Assembly (NCBI GenBank): GCA_019239585.1 | Contig: JAFAZU010000270.1 | Span: 1-19,560, forward strand | DNA from: Acidobacteriaceae bacterium | Lineage (GTDB): Bacteria; Acidobacteriota; Terriglobia; Bryobacterales; Bryobacteraceae | DNA length: 19,560 nucleotides | Direction of reading: 5' to 3' | Part shown: positions 1 through 7,780 of the stretch, in pieces | Position numbering within the stretch: position 1 is the stretch's first letter | How the letters are laid out: every line of letters starts with the position of its first letter | The notes under the pieces: model-generated | The model's input: the letters and a program-made list of their open reading frames with translations, nothing else | The model's database searches: none | What the model was told of the DNA's origin: nothing | Made by a program: the position numbers and the translations under genes

Positions 1-369
1 CGCGTTCACTTCAACTGTGCTGCTTACCGTTCCGACCTGAAGCTTGAGATCAATGCGAAGGGTCTGGTTGATTTCGAGGGAGTTCTGGCCGTTTGAAACA
101 ATTTTGCTGAAACCGGGCGCTTCGGCGGAAACCTGGTAGTTGCCAGGAGGTAGTTGTGAGACTTGGTAAAACCCGTTGGCGTCCGTGGTAGCGGTTCTGC
201 TCGCTTTTCTGCCGACATCAGTGACGGTCACGGTTGCATTAGCCACAGTTGCGCCGCTTGGATCAGTAATAACTCCAGCGATTTTGCCGGTGACGTCCTG
301 ACCGAAAGCAAAAGAGCAAAGAAAGAGGACCATTGCTGCCGAAAAGGCAATTTTCAAAACTCGACCCAT
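1..369 (-). CDS. TonB-dependent receptor-like protein, N-terminal part (runs off left edge)
   Basis: This is the first 123 residues of an exported protein whose remainder lies outside the window. The ATG at 369 has a clear GGAGGT ribosome site six bases upstream; a second ATG at 373 is in another frame that stops soon. Residues 1-22 are a signal peptide (MGRVLKIAF, hydrophobic core, AFGQ cleavage region). Residues from about 26 form a carboxypeptidase-regulatory/CnaB-like beta-sandwich: ITDPSGATVANATVTV, then DANGFYQVSQLPPGNYQV, then the SAEAPGF turn. Acidobacterial outer-membrane receptors of about 1000-1200 residues begin this way, and the complete gene at 646 on the opposite strand has the same order of motifs. 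The plug and barrel are not in the window, so receptor identity is inferred; another CnaB-domain secreted protein is possible. The substrate is unknown. Confidence 0.8.
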   Translation of the reverse strand, partial: MGRVLKIAFSAAMVLFLCSFAFGQDVTGKIAGVITDPSGATVANATVTVTDVGRKASRTATTDANGFYQVSQLPPGNYQVSAEAPGFSKIVSNGQNSLEINQTLRIDLKLQVGTVSSTVEVNA

Positions 370-645
370 ACATTTACCTCCAAAAACTGTGAAAAACGGG
401 AAAGTATTTTACAGACAAGGTAAAAAGCAACCGGAAGGCTGAACAACTTTTCCCAAAGCGAGTTACAGGTACTAAGAGGATAGCAACTCCGTTACAGTTT
501 GCTTTCGGAAAAGTACTTAGCACTCTGGATAACGTAATATAAATGTGCTACGCTTGACATTTCCAAAATTCAGTAATGGACCGCGTTTGTGCCATTACTA
601 ATGACCTTGCCGTCATCCACATTTCTGCTTTCAGGGGGCATAAAC
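370..645. promoter_or_regulatory. Divergent intergenic region between two receptor genes
   Basis: This 276-nt, relatively AT-rich gap must hold the promoters of both head-to-head receptor genes. A TTGACA hexamer lies at 554-559 and a TAATAT at 535-540, but neither has a convincing partner hexamer at 16-18 bp, so no promoter is assigned. The ribosome sites are clear on both sides: GGAGGT (minus strand, 376-381) and AGGGGG (633-638). I see no RNA gene or long inverted repeat here. Confidence 0.4.
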
Positions 646-3600
646 ATGCGGTTCTTGCAGCGCATTCTGCTGGTCATTTCGGCTTTCTCAACATTGCTAT
701 TTTCACAAGGATTTACCTCTTTGAACGGCACTGTAACCGATCCGTCGGGAGCGGTAATCCCCGAGGCGTCTGTCAGAATCTTAAATACTCAAACAGGTCA
801 GGAGCGTCAAACCAAGTCGGATGCGAGCGGACGCTACTCTTTTCAGCAGGTCACTCCGGGCCAGTATAAAGTGACCGCCAGCGCCGCGGGTTTCGGGGAT
901 GTCGTGGTCGCATCCATGGAGTTGCTGGTCAACACGCCTTCGACGCTGGAGCTGAAATTCGAGAATATCGGGACCACAACACAAACGGTTTCGGTGGAGG
1001 CAGATGCAGCCGCAGTTAATACCACGGACGCTTCGCTGGGCAACACGATCGGTACCAAACCTGTTCTCCAGTTGCCGTTTGAAGCGCGCAACGTAGTGGG
1101 ATTGCTGTCATTGCAGCCGGGCGTGACCTACCTCGGCGAGCCTGAGCCCGGCGCTACCTCCGATTATCGGAGCGGCACGGTCAACGGCGGCAAAGCGGAC
1201 CAGGGTAATGTGACTCTGGACGGCGTTGACGTCAACGATCAGCAGAACCGAAATTCGTTTGCGAGCGTTCTGCGCGTGACGCTTGATTCGGTGCAGGAAT
1301 TCCGCACTATCACCACGAATGCCGGAGCGGAGTTTGGACGTACTTCCGGCGCGCAGGTCACATTAGTAACCAAAAGCGGTACTAATACGGTACACGGCTC
1401 GCTGTATGAGTACCTGCGCAACACGGCCACGAGCGCCAACTCGTTCTTCAATAACGCTTCCGGCGTGCCTCGTCAGAAATTGAATCGAAATGTATATGGG
1501 GCTTCTGTGGGTGGTCCCATCAAGAAAAACCGGTTGTTCTATTTCCTGAACTATGAAGGGCGGCAGGATGCCAGCGAGATCAGCACGGTTCGTACGGTTC
1601 CGGGCGATCTTTTCCGTCAAGGCATTTTTACTTACACGCGCAAGGACGGCAGCATCGGCCAGTTGTCTCCGGCTCAAATTACTGCAATTGACCCGGCTCA
1701 TATTGGGCCGAGCCCGGCGGTTTTGGCTGTTCTCCAGCAGTACCCGCATCCGAATGATACAACCGCCGGCGACCAATTGAACACTTTCGGCTACCGGTTT
1801 AATGCTTCAGCTCCGCTTCGCTTCAATACATATATTGCGAAGTTTGATTATCAGATCGACAGCGCAGGCCGACACCTGCTTTTTTGGCGCGGCAACTTGC
1901 AGAACGATAAATTCGCCAATACTTCTACCACTGGCTTGCAGCAGTTTCCGGGGCAGGCAGGCAGTCAAATTCTTGATACCAGCAAAGGTCAAGCCCTCGG
2001 CTATACCTGGATCATTCAGCCGAATCTGGTTAATAACCTGCGCTACGGCTACACCCGCCAGGGCACTGAAATTACCGGCGTCCAAACAACGGCGCTGGAA
2101 AGGTTTCGCGATATCGATAATCTCACCTCCGCCTCGACAGGTTTGATCAGTATCATTCCGCTGCATCAGATCAGTGACGATATCTCCTGGACGAAAGGCG
2201 CTCACACGGTGACCGGCGGCTTTGTGACCCGCTTTATTCGTAATAACCGCTTGAACTTCGGCAATTCTTTCAGCGATGTCCTGATCAACTCCAGCTTTCT
2301 GCTGGGCAGCGGTTCCGATTTGTTAGCGGCAGACGCCAAGAGCACAACAATTTACCGGCGCCAGATGGCAAATTTGCTCGGGCTTCTGACCCAGCGGACC
2401 GGCAGGTACAACTACGATTTGGAAGGCAATGTACTGCCGCAAGGGACGGGCATCCGGCGCAACTTTGTCAATAACGAATATGAACTGTATGCACAGGACG
2501 CCTGGAAGCTGACTTCCAACTTCACTGTTACTTATGGTTTGCGCGTGTCGCTGAGCCCCCCAATTTCTGAGGGTAACGGATATCAAACAAGCCCCAATGT
2601 TTCCCTGGAGGACTGGTATAACACGCGCGGATACCTGGCTGACCATGGCCAGCCGCAATCGCTGGCCCCCGTCATTTCTTATGATTTGGCCAGCAGGCCG
2701 GGAGCACGTCCGCTGTATCCCTACCAGCACGATCTTGCGCCGCGATTCGCAATCGCTTATTCGCCGGACAGCAAAAGCTCGATCCGCGCCGGTTTCGGCA
2801 TGTTCTACGATCTATTCGGCCAAGGGCTGATCCGTTCGGCGGATGCGACGGCATTAGGCTTTTCCACATCGCTTACCAATCCGGCCAACGCTCAAAGCGC
2901 TACCGTTCCCCGCTTTACGGGCTATACGAACGTTGATCCTTCCATTTTGCCTCCGGCACCGAAGGGCGGATTTCCGCAAACGCAGCCCAATATCTTTCAG
3001 ATCACCAACGGCGTGGATGACAAGCTGAAAGCGCCTTACACCATGAACATCAATTTCAGTTATCAGCGCGACATAGGGCATGGGCTGCTGGTGCAGGGCG
3101 CTTATGTGGGACGCCTTTCCCGGCGTTCGCTCATCCGCGACGACCTCGCCATGCCGACAAATTTGAGAGATCCGAAGAGCGGCGCAACCTATTTCGATGC
3201 AGCCCGTCAACTGGCAACACAGATCAACAACGGCGTTCCCGTTTCGGCTGTCCAGCCCATTCCTTACTGGGAAAATCTGTGGCCGGGTGCAGCGGGCAAA
3301 GGTCTTACCGCTACGCAGGCGATCTATAAGGTTTACAGCAATAACGCCCCTGATTACACGACCGCTCTGGATTTAATTGACGGCGGCGACGGTCCCTGCT
3401 CCCCATCCTGTAGCATCTTTGGGCGGCAAGCCATTTTCAACGGCCAATACTCATCGCTGGCTGCGTTCCGCTCACGCGGCAACGGCAACTATCACGGCAT
3501 GCAACTGACAGCCCGCAAACGTTTTTCGCAGGGACTTCAGTTTGACTTCAACTACACCTATTCAAAGTCAATCGACCTGAGTTCCACGCGGGAAACGGCC

Positions 3601-4269
3601 ACAAGCGCGACTGCCGGCCAACTTATCAACTCCTGGTTCCCAAACCTGCAACGCGCCGTTTCGGACTACGACATTCAGCATAATTTCACGGCGTTCTGGG
3701 TTGCCGAACTGCCTGTGGGAAAGGGCAGGCATTTTCTCACCAATGCCAATCGTTTCTTAGATTCGCTGGTCGGGGGATGGCAAGTGAGCGGAACATTCCG
3801 CAACACGAGCGGGTTTCCGGTGGGTGTTAGCAATGGCGGCGTGTGGCCCACGAATTGGGAAGTGGGCAGTTACGCCATTCAAACCGGCGTCGTACCGACA
3901 TATCACAGCAGCAAGAATGTGGCAACTCCAGGCGGTCAAAGCGGCCCCAACCTGTTTAATGATCCAAACGCCATTTTGGCGGCCTACAGCTCGGCTCTGC
4001 CGGGGGATGCCGGACAGCGCAACGGTATTCGAGGTGATGGATACTTCGGCATTGATCTGGGCGTGGGTAAGCGATTTACCCTGTTTACCTTAAAAGATCA
4101 GCCGCATACGTTGCAGTTTCGCGCGGAAAGCTTCAATCTAACGAACTCGGTGCGTTTTGATCCGAGCACGGCGAATATCAACATTCTGAGCCCCAACCTG
4201 TTTGGCAAATACGTCGATGTACTAGTAAAACCCCGAGTGTTTCAGTTCCTCCTGCGGTATGAGTTTTGA
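646..4269 (+). CDS. TonB-dependent receptor-like outer-membrane protein with N-terminal carboxypeptidase-regulatory domain
   Basis: A 1207-residue outer-membrane protein. The frame is open from 589, but the ATG at 646 is preferred: it has AGGGGG seven bases upstream and opens directly into a signal peptide (MRFLQRILLVISAFSTLLF, then SQGF). Residues about 24-110 form a carboxypeptidase-regulatory sandwich (GTVTDPSGAVIPEASVRI, ASGRYSFQQVTPGQYKV). A plug-like segment follows, with LPFEARNVVGLLSLQPGV, VTLDGVDVNDQQNRN and the FGRTSGAQVTLVTKSGTN stretch, which is characteristic of this acidobacterial family. The remainder is a long beta-barrel with many alternating strands, ending in LLRYEF; the terminal aromatic residue is the usual outer-membrane assembly signal. 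Proteins of this family are thought to import or bind polymers or glycans, but no substrate can be read from the sequence. No neighbouring SusD-like partner is seen. It is divergent from a paralogue at 369 and 109 nt upstream of an FG-GAP operon. Confidence 0.9.
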   Translation: MRFLQRILLVISAFSTLLFSQGFTSLNGTVTDPSGAVIPEASVRILNTQTGQERQTKSDASGRYSFQQVTPGQYKVTASAAGFGDVVVASMELLVNTPSTLELKFENIGTTTQTVSVEADAAAVNTTDASLGNTIGTKPVLQLPFEARNVVGLLSLQPGVTYLGEPEPGATSDYRSGTVNGGKADQGNVTLDGVDVNDQQNRNSFASVLRVTLDSVQEFRTITTNAGAEFGRTSGAQVTLVTKSGTNTVHGSLYEYLRNTATSANSFFNNASGVPRQKLNRNVYGASVGGPIKKNRLFYFLNYEGRQDASEISTVRTVPGDLFRQGIFTYTRKDGSIGQLSPAQITAIDPAHIGPSPAVLAVLQQYPHPNDTTAGDQLNTFGYRFNASAPLRFNTYIAKFDYQIDSAGRHLLFWRGNLQNDKFANTSTTGLQQFPGQAGSQILDTSKGQALGYTWIIQPNLVNNLRYGYTRQGTEITGVQTTALERFRDIDNLTSASTGLISIIPLHQISDDISWTKGAHTVTGGFVTRFIRNNRLNFGNSFSDVLINSSFLLGSGSDLLAADAKSTTIYRRQMANLLGLLTQRTGRYNYDLEGNVLPQGTGIRRNFVNNEYELYAQDAWKLTSNFTVTYGLRVSLSPPISEGNGYQTSPNVSLEDWYNTRGYLADHGQPQSLAPVISYDLASRPGARPLYPYQHDLAPRFAIAYSPDSKSSIRAGFGMFYDLFGQGLIRSADATALGFSTSLTNPANAQSATVPRFTGYTNVDPSILPPAPKGGFPQTQPNIFQITNGVDDKLKAPYTMNINFSYQRDIGHGLLVQGAYVGRLSRRSLIRDDLAMPTNLRDPKSGATYFDAARQLATQINNGVPVSAVQPIPYWENLWPGAAGKGLTATQAIYKVYSNNAPDYTTALDLIDGGDGPCSPSCSIFGRQAIFNGQYSSLAAFRSRGNGNYHGMQLTARKRFSQGLQFDFNYTYSKSIDLSSTRETATSATAGQLINSWFPNLQRAVSDYDIQHNFTAFWVAELPVGKGRHFLTNANRFLDSLVGGWQVSGTFRNTSGFPVGVSNGGVWPTNWEVGSYAIQTGVVPTYHSSKNVATPGGQSGPNLFNDPNAILAAYSSALPGDAGQRNGIRGDGYFGIDLGVGKRFTLFTLKDQPHTLQFRAESFNLTNSVRFDPSTANINILSPNLFGKYVDVLVKPRVFQFLLRYEF

Positions 4270-4336
4270 TAGGAAGTGACCTGCCAAACATCACGTAGAT
4301 CCGCAGCATGACCAACGCTGCTGCGAATCAGAAGCT

Positions 4337-4379
4337 TGTGGACTTAGACTAAAAACAGTTCCCTTTGTCTAAGTCCACA
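4337..4379. repeat. Perfect 13-bp inverted repeat ending on a start codon
   Basis: Left arm TGTGGACTTAGAC (4337-4349) and right arm GTCTAAGTCCACA (4367-4379) are perfectly complementary around a 17-nt AT-rich loop. The last base of the right arm is the A of the ATG at 4379. In RNA the stem would occupy the ribosome-binding region of the FG-GAP gene; in DNA it could be an operator. No T-run follows on either strand, so a Rho-independent terminator is unlikely. Confidence 0.75.
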
Positions 4380-5650
4380 TGACCACGAAAAGCCGCCTTT
4401 CTGTTTTGCTGAGCTGTGCTGCCTTCGGCTTGCTTTGCGTTCTTTCCTTTGCGCAACTCAATCGCGAGCGGGGGAATGGGCCCGATAATATTCCGCAGCT
4501 GACTTTTTTCTCCCATCGCCTGGGCACGGACCATGCCGAAGGGATTGCCGTGCTTGACATGAACAATGACGGCCGCCCGGATCTCCTCAGCGGAGCTTAT
4601 TGGTATCAAAATCCCGGTTCGGAAGGCGGGGAGTGGAAGCGGCATCAATACCGGACGATTCAAACCGTGAACGAGTTTGTGTCCGATTGCGGCGAATGGG
4701 CGATTGATGTTAATCACGATGGCGCACCGGATCTCGTGACGGTCGGCTGGCAGACGGACGGGCTGTGGTGGTACGAGAACCCAAAGAAGCCCGATGTGAT
4801 GTGGGAGCGGCATTTGATTACCCACACCATTGATACAGAAGGCGGCACGTTGGCAGATTTGAACGGCGACGGGGTGCCGGACTTAGCTTTGGCTCACTAC
4901 GGACGTACAGGCATTATCTGGGTGGATTTTGCCGGAAGCGAACCGAAAGTCCACAAGGTAGGCGGTCATGATGAAGACGGACATGGGGTCGGTATGGCGG
5001 ATGTGAACGGGGATGGAAAAACAGATCTGTTAACCCCGTTCGGCTGGTTTAAAAACATTGACGCGAACAATGACAAATGGGAGTGGCACGGCGATTGGAC
5101 GCTGGGAGAAACGGGTTTTCCGATTATCGGCTATGACGTGAATGGTGATGGCAAGATCGATGTCGTGTACGGTCGTGGCCATAGCTATGGGCTGTACTGG
5201 ATGGAGCAGAAGGGCGATGGGAAGTGGGTCAAGCACACCATTGATGAATCTTTTTCCCAGGTTCACGTCCTGAAGCTGGTAGATCTCGACGGCGACGGGC
5301 AGCCGGAGTTGCTCGCAGGCAAACGGTATCGTGGCCATAGCGGCAATGATCCAGGTTCCTATGATCCGCTGGTAATCTACTATTACAAAATCAATACGAA
5401 ATCAGGCAAATGGACGCGGTATCCCATTAGCCTGAACGGCACGGCGGGAGCCGGTACGCAGTTTATCGTGCAGGACTTGGACGGCGACGGCGATGTGGAC
5501 ATTGCGGTAGCCGGGAAAACCGGCGTGCATTTCCTCGAAAACCTGCAAGTGAACAAAGTCCCCAAATCACAGCGGGAGAAAGAGATCTTATTGGACAAAC
5601 ACTGGCCGTTTCCGGGAGAAGGCACGGAGTTTTACCCGCCCGCAAAATAA
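4379..5650 (+). CDS. Exported FG-GAP/VCBS repeat protein, probable seven-bladed beta-propeller
   Basis: A 423-residue secreted protein. Residues 1-25 are a signal peptide (MTTKSRLSVLL, core FGLLCVL, cleavage after SFA). Seven Asp-rich calcium-loop motifs follow at about residues 60, 110, 160, 208, 253, 302 and 366: DMNNDGRPDLL, DVNHDGAPDLV, DLNGDGVPDLA, DVNGDGKTDLL, DVNGDGKIDVV, DLDGDGQPELL and DLDGDGDVDIA. Spacing of about 45-64 residues and the count of seven fit a seven-bladed propeller of the integrin-like FG-GAP/VCBS type, which usually mediates binding to proteins or polysaccharides; no catalytic motif is visible. An in-frame TAA at 4370-4372 limits the start, so ATG 4379 is the first usable codon, but it has no Shine-Dalgarno sequence and lies in an inverted repeat. 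The TAA stop shares its last base with the ATG of the response regulator. The ligand is unknown. Confidence 0.88.
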   Translation: MTTKSRLSVLLSCAAFGLLCVLSFAQLNRERGNGPDNIPQLTFFSHRLGTDHAEGIAVLDMNNDGRPDLLSGAYWYQNPGSEGGEWKRHQYRTIQTVNEFVSDCGEWAIDVNHDGAPDLVTVGWQTDGLWWYENPKKPDVMWERHLITHTIDTEGGTLADLNGDGVPDLALAHYGRTGIIWVDFAGSEPKVHKVGGHDEDGHGVGMADVNGDGKTDLLTPFGWFKNIDANNDKWEWHGDWTLGETGFPIIGYDVNGDGKIDVVYGRGHSYGLYWMEQKGDGKWVKHTIDESFSQVHVLKLVDLDGDGQPELLAGKRYRGHSGNDPGSYDPLVIYYYKINTKSGKWTRYPISLNGTAGAGTQFIVQDLDGDGDVDIAVAGKTGVHFLENLQVNKVPKSQREKEILLDKHWPFPGEGTEFYPPAK

Positions 5651-6036
5651 TGGGAACGATGCCGAAAATTCTGCTGGTAGAGGATAATGAATTAAACCGT
5701 GACATGTTGTCGCGACGGCTGCAACGGCGCGGCTTCGAGATTATCACGGCGGTAGACGGTGAGAAAGGAATTGCGCTGGCCGCGTCCGAGATGCCGGATC
5801 TCATCCTGATGGATATCAGTCTTCCGGGTTTGAATGGGTGGGAAGCGACAAAACAGATCAAGCGAAGTAGGGTGACTGCTCCGATTCCGATTATTGCCCT
5901 GACCGCTCATGCCATGAGCGGGGATCGGGAGAAAACGCTGGAAGCTGGTTGTGATGAGTACGAGACCAAGCCCGTGGAGCTGGAAGTCTTGCTATCTAAA
6001 ATACAGACGCTGTTAAGTCGCAGAGATCGTGCATGA
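5650..6036 (+). CDS. Single-domain (CheY/DivK-like) response regulator
   Basis: A 128-residue stand-alone receiver domain with no output domain. The key residues are all visible: acidic pair E11-D12 (KILLVEDNELN), phosphoacceptor D55 (LILMDISLPG), T85 (IIALTAHAM) and K107 (ETKPVE). The ALTAHAM motif resembles receivers of the DivK/hybrid-kinase type that act by protein contacts or phosphotransfer. The ATG at 5650 overlaps the preceding stop (TAATG). ATG 5659, behind GGGA, is an alternative that would remove only three residues. The gene's stop overlaps the next start (ATGA), so it is translationally coupled to the hybrid kinase, its likely phosphodonor. Its N-terminal half closely resembles the receiver inside that kinase. 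Confidence 0.92.
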   Translation: MGTMPKILLVEDNELNRDMLSRRLQRRGFEIITAVDGEKGIALAASEMPDLILMDISLPGLNGWEATKQIKRSRVTAPIPIIALTAHAMSGDREKTLEAGCDEYETKPVELEVLLSKIQTLLSRRDRA

Positions 6037-7646
6037 TAGATTCTGCAAATCAACGTCCTTCGCGAGAGTTCATTGCAGAGTTGAGGCATCATCTCCGCAC
6101 TCCTTTGAACCACATCATCGGCTACAGCGAGATGCTGCTCGAAGACGAAGGCATTCTGCCGGAGCAGATTGCCATCAAGCTTCGGTACATTGACAGCGAA
6201 GCCAGAAGTCTGCTGTCGCTGCTACACAATATGCTGACTGCCAGCGCCAATGGAATCACGCTGGCGGACATCGATGTTTTCCGGCGCGAGATGCTGCCGC
6301 AGGTTCAAAACATTGCGCGAATGATCGGCCCTTTGATTGAGATTGCCGACGAGAAGATCATTCTCGATTTACTGCGCATTGCCACAGCTACGGCCGAGCT
6401 GCTGGATTTCGGGCAAAAGGAAAGCAGCGGGCTTCCGCCAGGGAAGTTAAAGCTAGACATCGTTACACAGCGACCTACCGAGTTAAAAGCATCGATTCTC
6501 ATCGTGGATGACGATGAAATTAACCGTGATATTCTTTCCCGGCAGTTGCAACGTCTTGGGTTTACGGTGATCGCGACGGCTACGGGAAGTGAGGCGCTTA
6601 TCAGCTTGCGACAGTCCAAGTTCGATGTGGCGTTGGTCGATTTGATGATGCCGGTGATGGATGGCCTGGAACTGCTGGAAATCATGAAGGCCGATGAGGC
6701 AACCAGGAGCATTCCGGTCATTATGATGTCAGCTCTTGACGACCTGGATGGCGTGAGCCGCTGCATGGAGCGCGGCGCGGAGGACTACTTATTTAAACCG
6801 TTTGAGCCGGTGCTGCTGAGCGCCCGCATCAGCGCGGCTTTGGAAAGGAGCAGGTTGCGCGCGCAGGAACGGGAGCGCACGGCTGAGCTGGAGCACATCA
6901 GCCAGGAGCTGCGGCGTTCCAATGAGGACCTGAAGCAGTTTGCTTATGCGGCATCGCACGACCTGCAAACGCCGTTGCGTACCATTACCACCCATCTCCA
7001 GCTTCTTGAACGCCATATGGGTGACCGGCTTTCGCCGGATGACCGGGAGTTATTGAGCTATCCGGTGGAAGCAGCCATGCGGATGAACCAACTGATTAAG
7101 GACCTGCTGGTCTACTCACAGGTCAGTGTCCGGGAAAGCAGAGTAAGCCCGGTTTCCTGCGAAGAGGTTTTGAATGAAACGTTAGCGGATCTGCAGGGCC
7201 AGATCCGCGAAGCTCAGGCCACAGTAACGCATGCGGCGCTGCCAACGGTAATGGCCGATGCAGTGCAATTGCGCCAGATTTTTTCCAATCTGATCAGCAA
7301 CGCGATCAAATACAGGTCTGAGGCGCTGCCCCGGATTTCCGTTAATGTGCGGGAAGAATTTCACCAGTGGCACTTCACTGTCAGCGACAACGGTCTGGGT
7401 ATTTCGCCCGAGTATAAGGACGATATCTTTAAGCTGTTCCGGCGGTTGCACGGGCAGGAACGTCCAGGAACCGGGCTTGGACTGGCGATTTGCAAGCGGA
7501 TTATGGAAAGGCTGGGAGGCGATATTTGGGTAGAGTCTGAGCCGGGCGCGGGCTCGACTTTCCATTTCACCATTCCGGATTCCAAGCTTGTGCCGCTTGC
7601 TGTATTAGCAATGAGCGGCGAGCGGCTACCCGCCTTAAACCACTAG
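6033..7646 (+). CDS. Soluble hybrid histidine kinase with two H-boxes (DHp-like - REC - HisKA - HATPase)
   Basis: A 537-residue cytoplasmic protein with no signal peptide or membrane segment. Residues 10-125 hold a DHp-like helical region with an H-box (LRHHLRTPLNHIIGYSEML; candidate His19) but no ATPase domain directly after it. A receiver spans about 153-270: DDD159-161, phosphoacceptor D203 (ALVDLMMP), S233 and K255 (YLFKPFEP). A charged linker (270-300, likely coiled coil) leads to a second, complete kinase core: HisKA with His309 (AASHDLQTPLRTI), N-box FSNLISNAIKY (about 417-427), G1 SDNGLGI and G2 GTGLGL (479-484). The C-terminal ATPase resembles the phytochrome-type subfamily (FRRLHG). 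ATG 6033 overlaps the response regulator stop. Phosphate could pass from His309 to D203, to the first H-box, or to the partner regulator; the direction is inferred. The input signal is unknown, since no PAS, GAF or sensor domain is seen. Confidence 0.9.
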   Translation: MIDSANQRPSREFIAELRHHLRTPLNHIIGYSEMLLEDEGILPEQIAIKLRYIDSEARSLLSLLHNMLTASANGITLADIDVFRREMLPQVQNIARMIGPLIEIADEKIILDLLRIATATAELLDFGQKESSGLPPGKLKLDIVTQRPTELKASILIVDDDEINRDILSRQLQRLGFTVIATATGSEALISLRQSKFDVALVDLMMPVMDGLELLEIMKADEATRSIPVIMMSALDDLDGVSRCMERGAEDYLFKPFEPVLLSARISAALERSRLRAQERERTAELEHISQELRRSNEDLKQFAYAASHDLQTPLRTITTHLQLLERHMGDRLSPDDRELLSYPVEAAMRMNQLIKDLLVYSQVSVRESRVSPVSCEEVLNETLADLQGQIREAQATVTHAALPTVMADAVQLRQIFSNLISNAIKYRSEALPRISVNVREEFHQWHFTVSDNGLGISPEYKDDIFKLFRRLHGQERPGTGLGLAICKRIMERLGGDIWVESEPGAGSTFHFTIPDSKLVPLAVLAMSGERLPALNH

Positions 7647-7780
7647 CGTAACTTCGAGAACACAACCTGCCATTTCGTCACGCATAAAACATTTGAATCT
7701 CCCGGATAGAAATTTGATGTTTTGGAGCTTGCGCGGAAGCTGTTACGCTTTGGCAATAGCTTTAAAACATTTGATCCTCT
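7647..7780 (+). promoter_or_regulatory. Upstream region of the amt-glnB-glnD operon with a 12-bp direct repeat
   Basis: This 134-nt gap precedes amt. TAAAACATTTGA occurs at 7685-7696 and again at 7763-7774, 78 nt apart start to start, and the second copy is five bases before the amt ATG. Between them is a short hairpin (AGCTT...AAGCT). No sigma-54 -24/-12 pair (GG, then GC ten bases later) was found, and no Shine-Dalgarno sequence precedes the amt start. The repeat could be a regulator site. Confidence 0.35.

Noticed and set aside
554..559. TTGACA as a -35 box for the receptor gene
   Set aside because: No acceptable -10 hexamer at 16-18 bp; kept only as a remark.
4337..4379. Inverted repeat as a Rho-independent terminator of the receptor gene
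   Set aside because: No T-run after either arm, and the stem runs into the next start codon, so a control site is more likely.
7740..7780. Sigma-54 promoter before amt
   Set aside because: TTGGCAATAGC looks like a -24 element, but the required GC ten bases after GG is missing.
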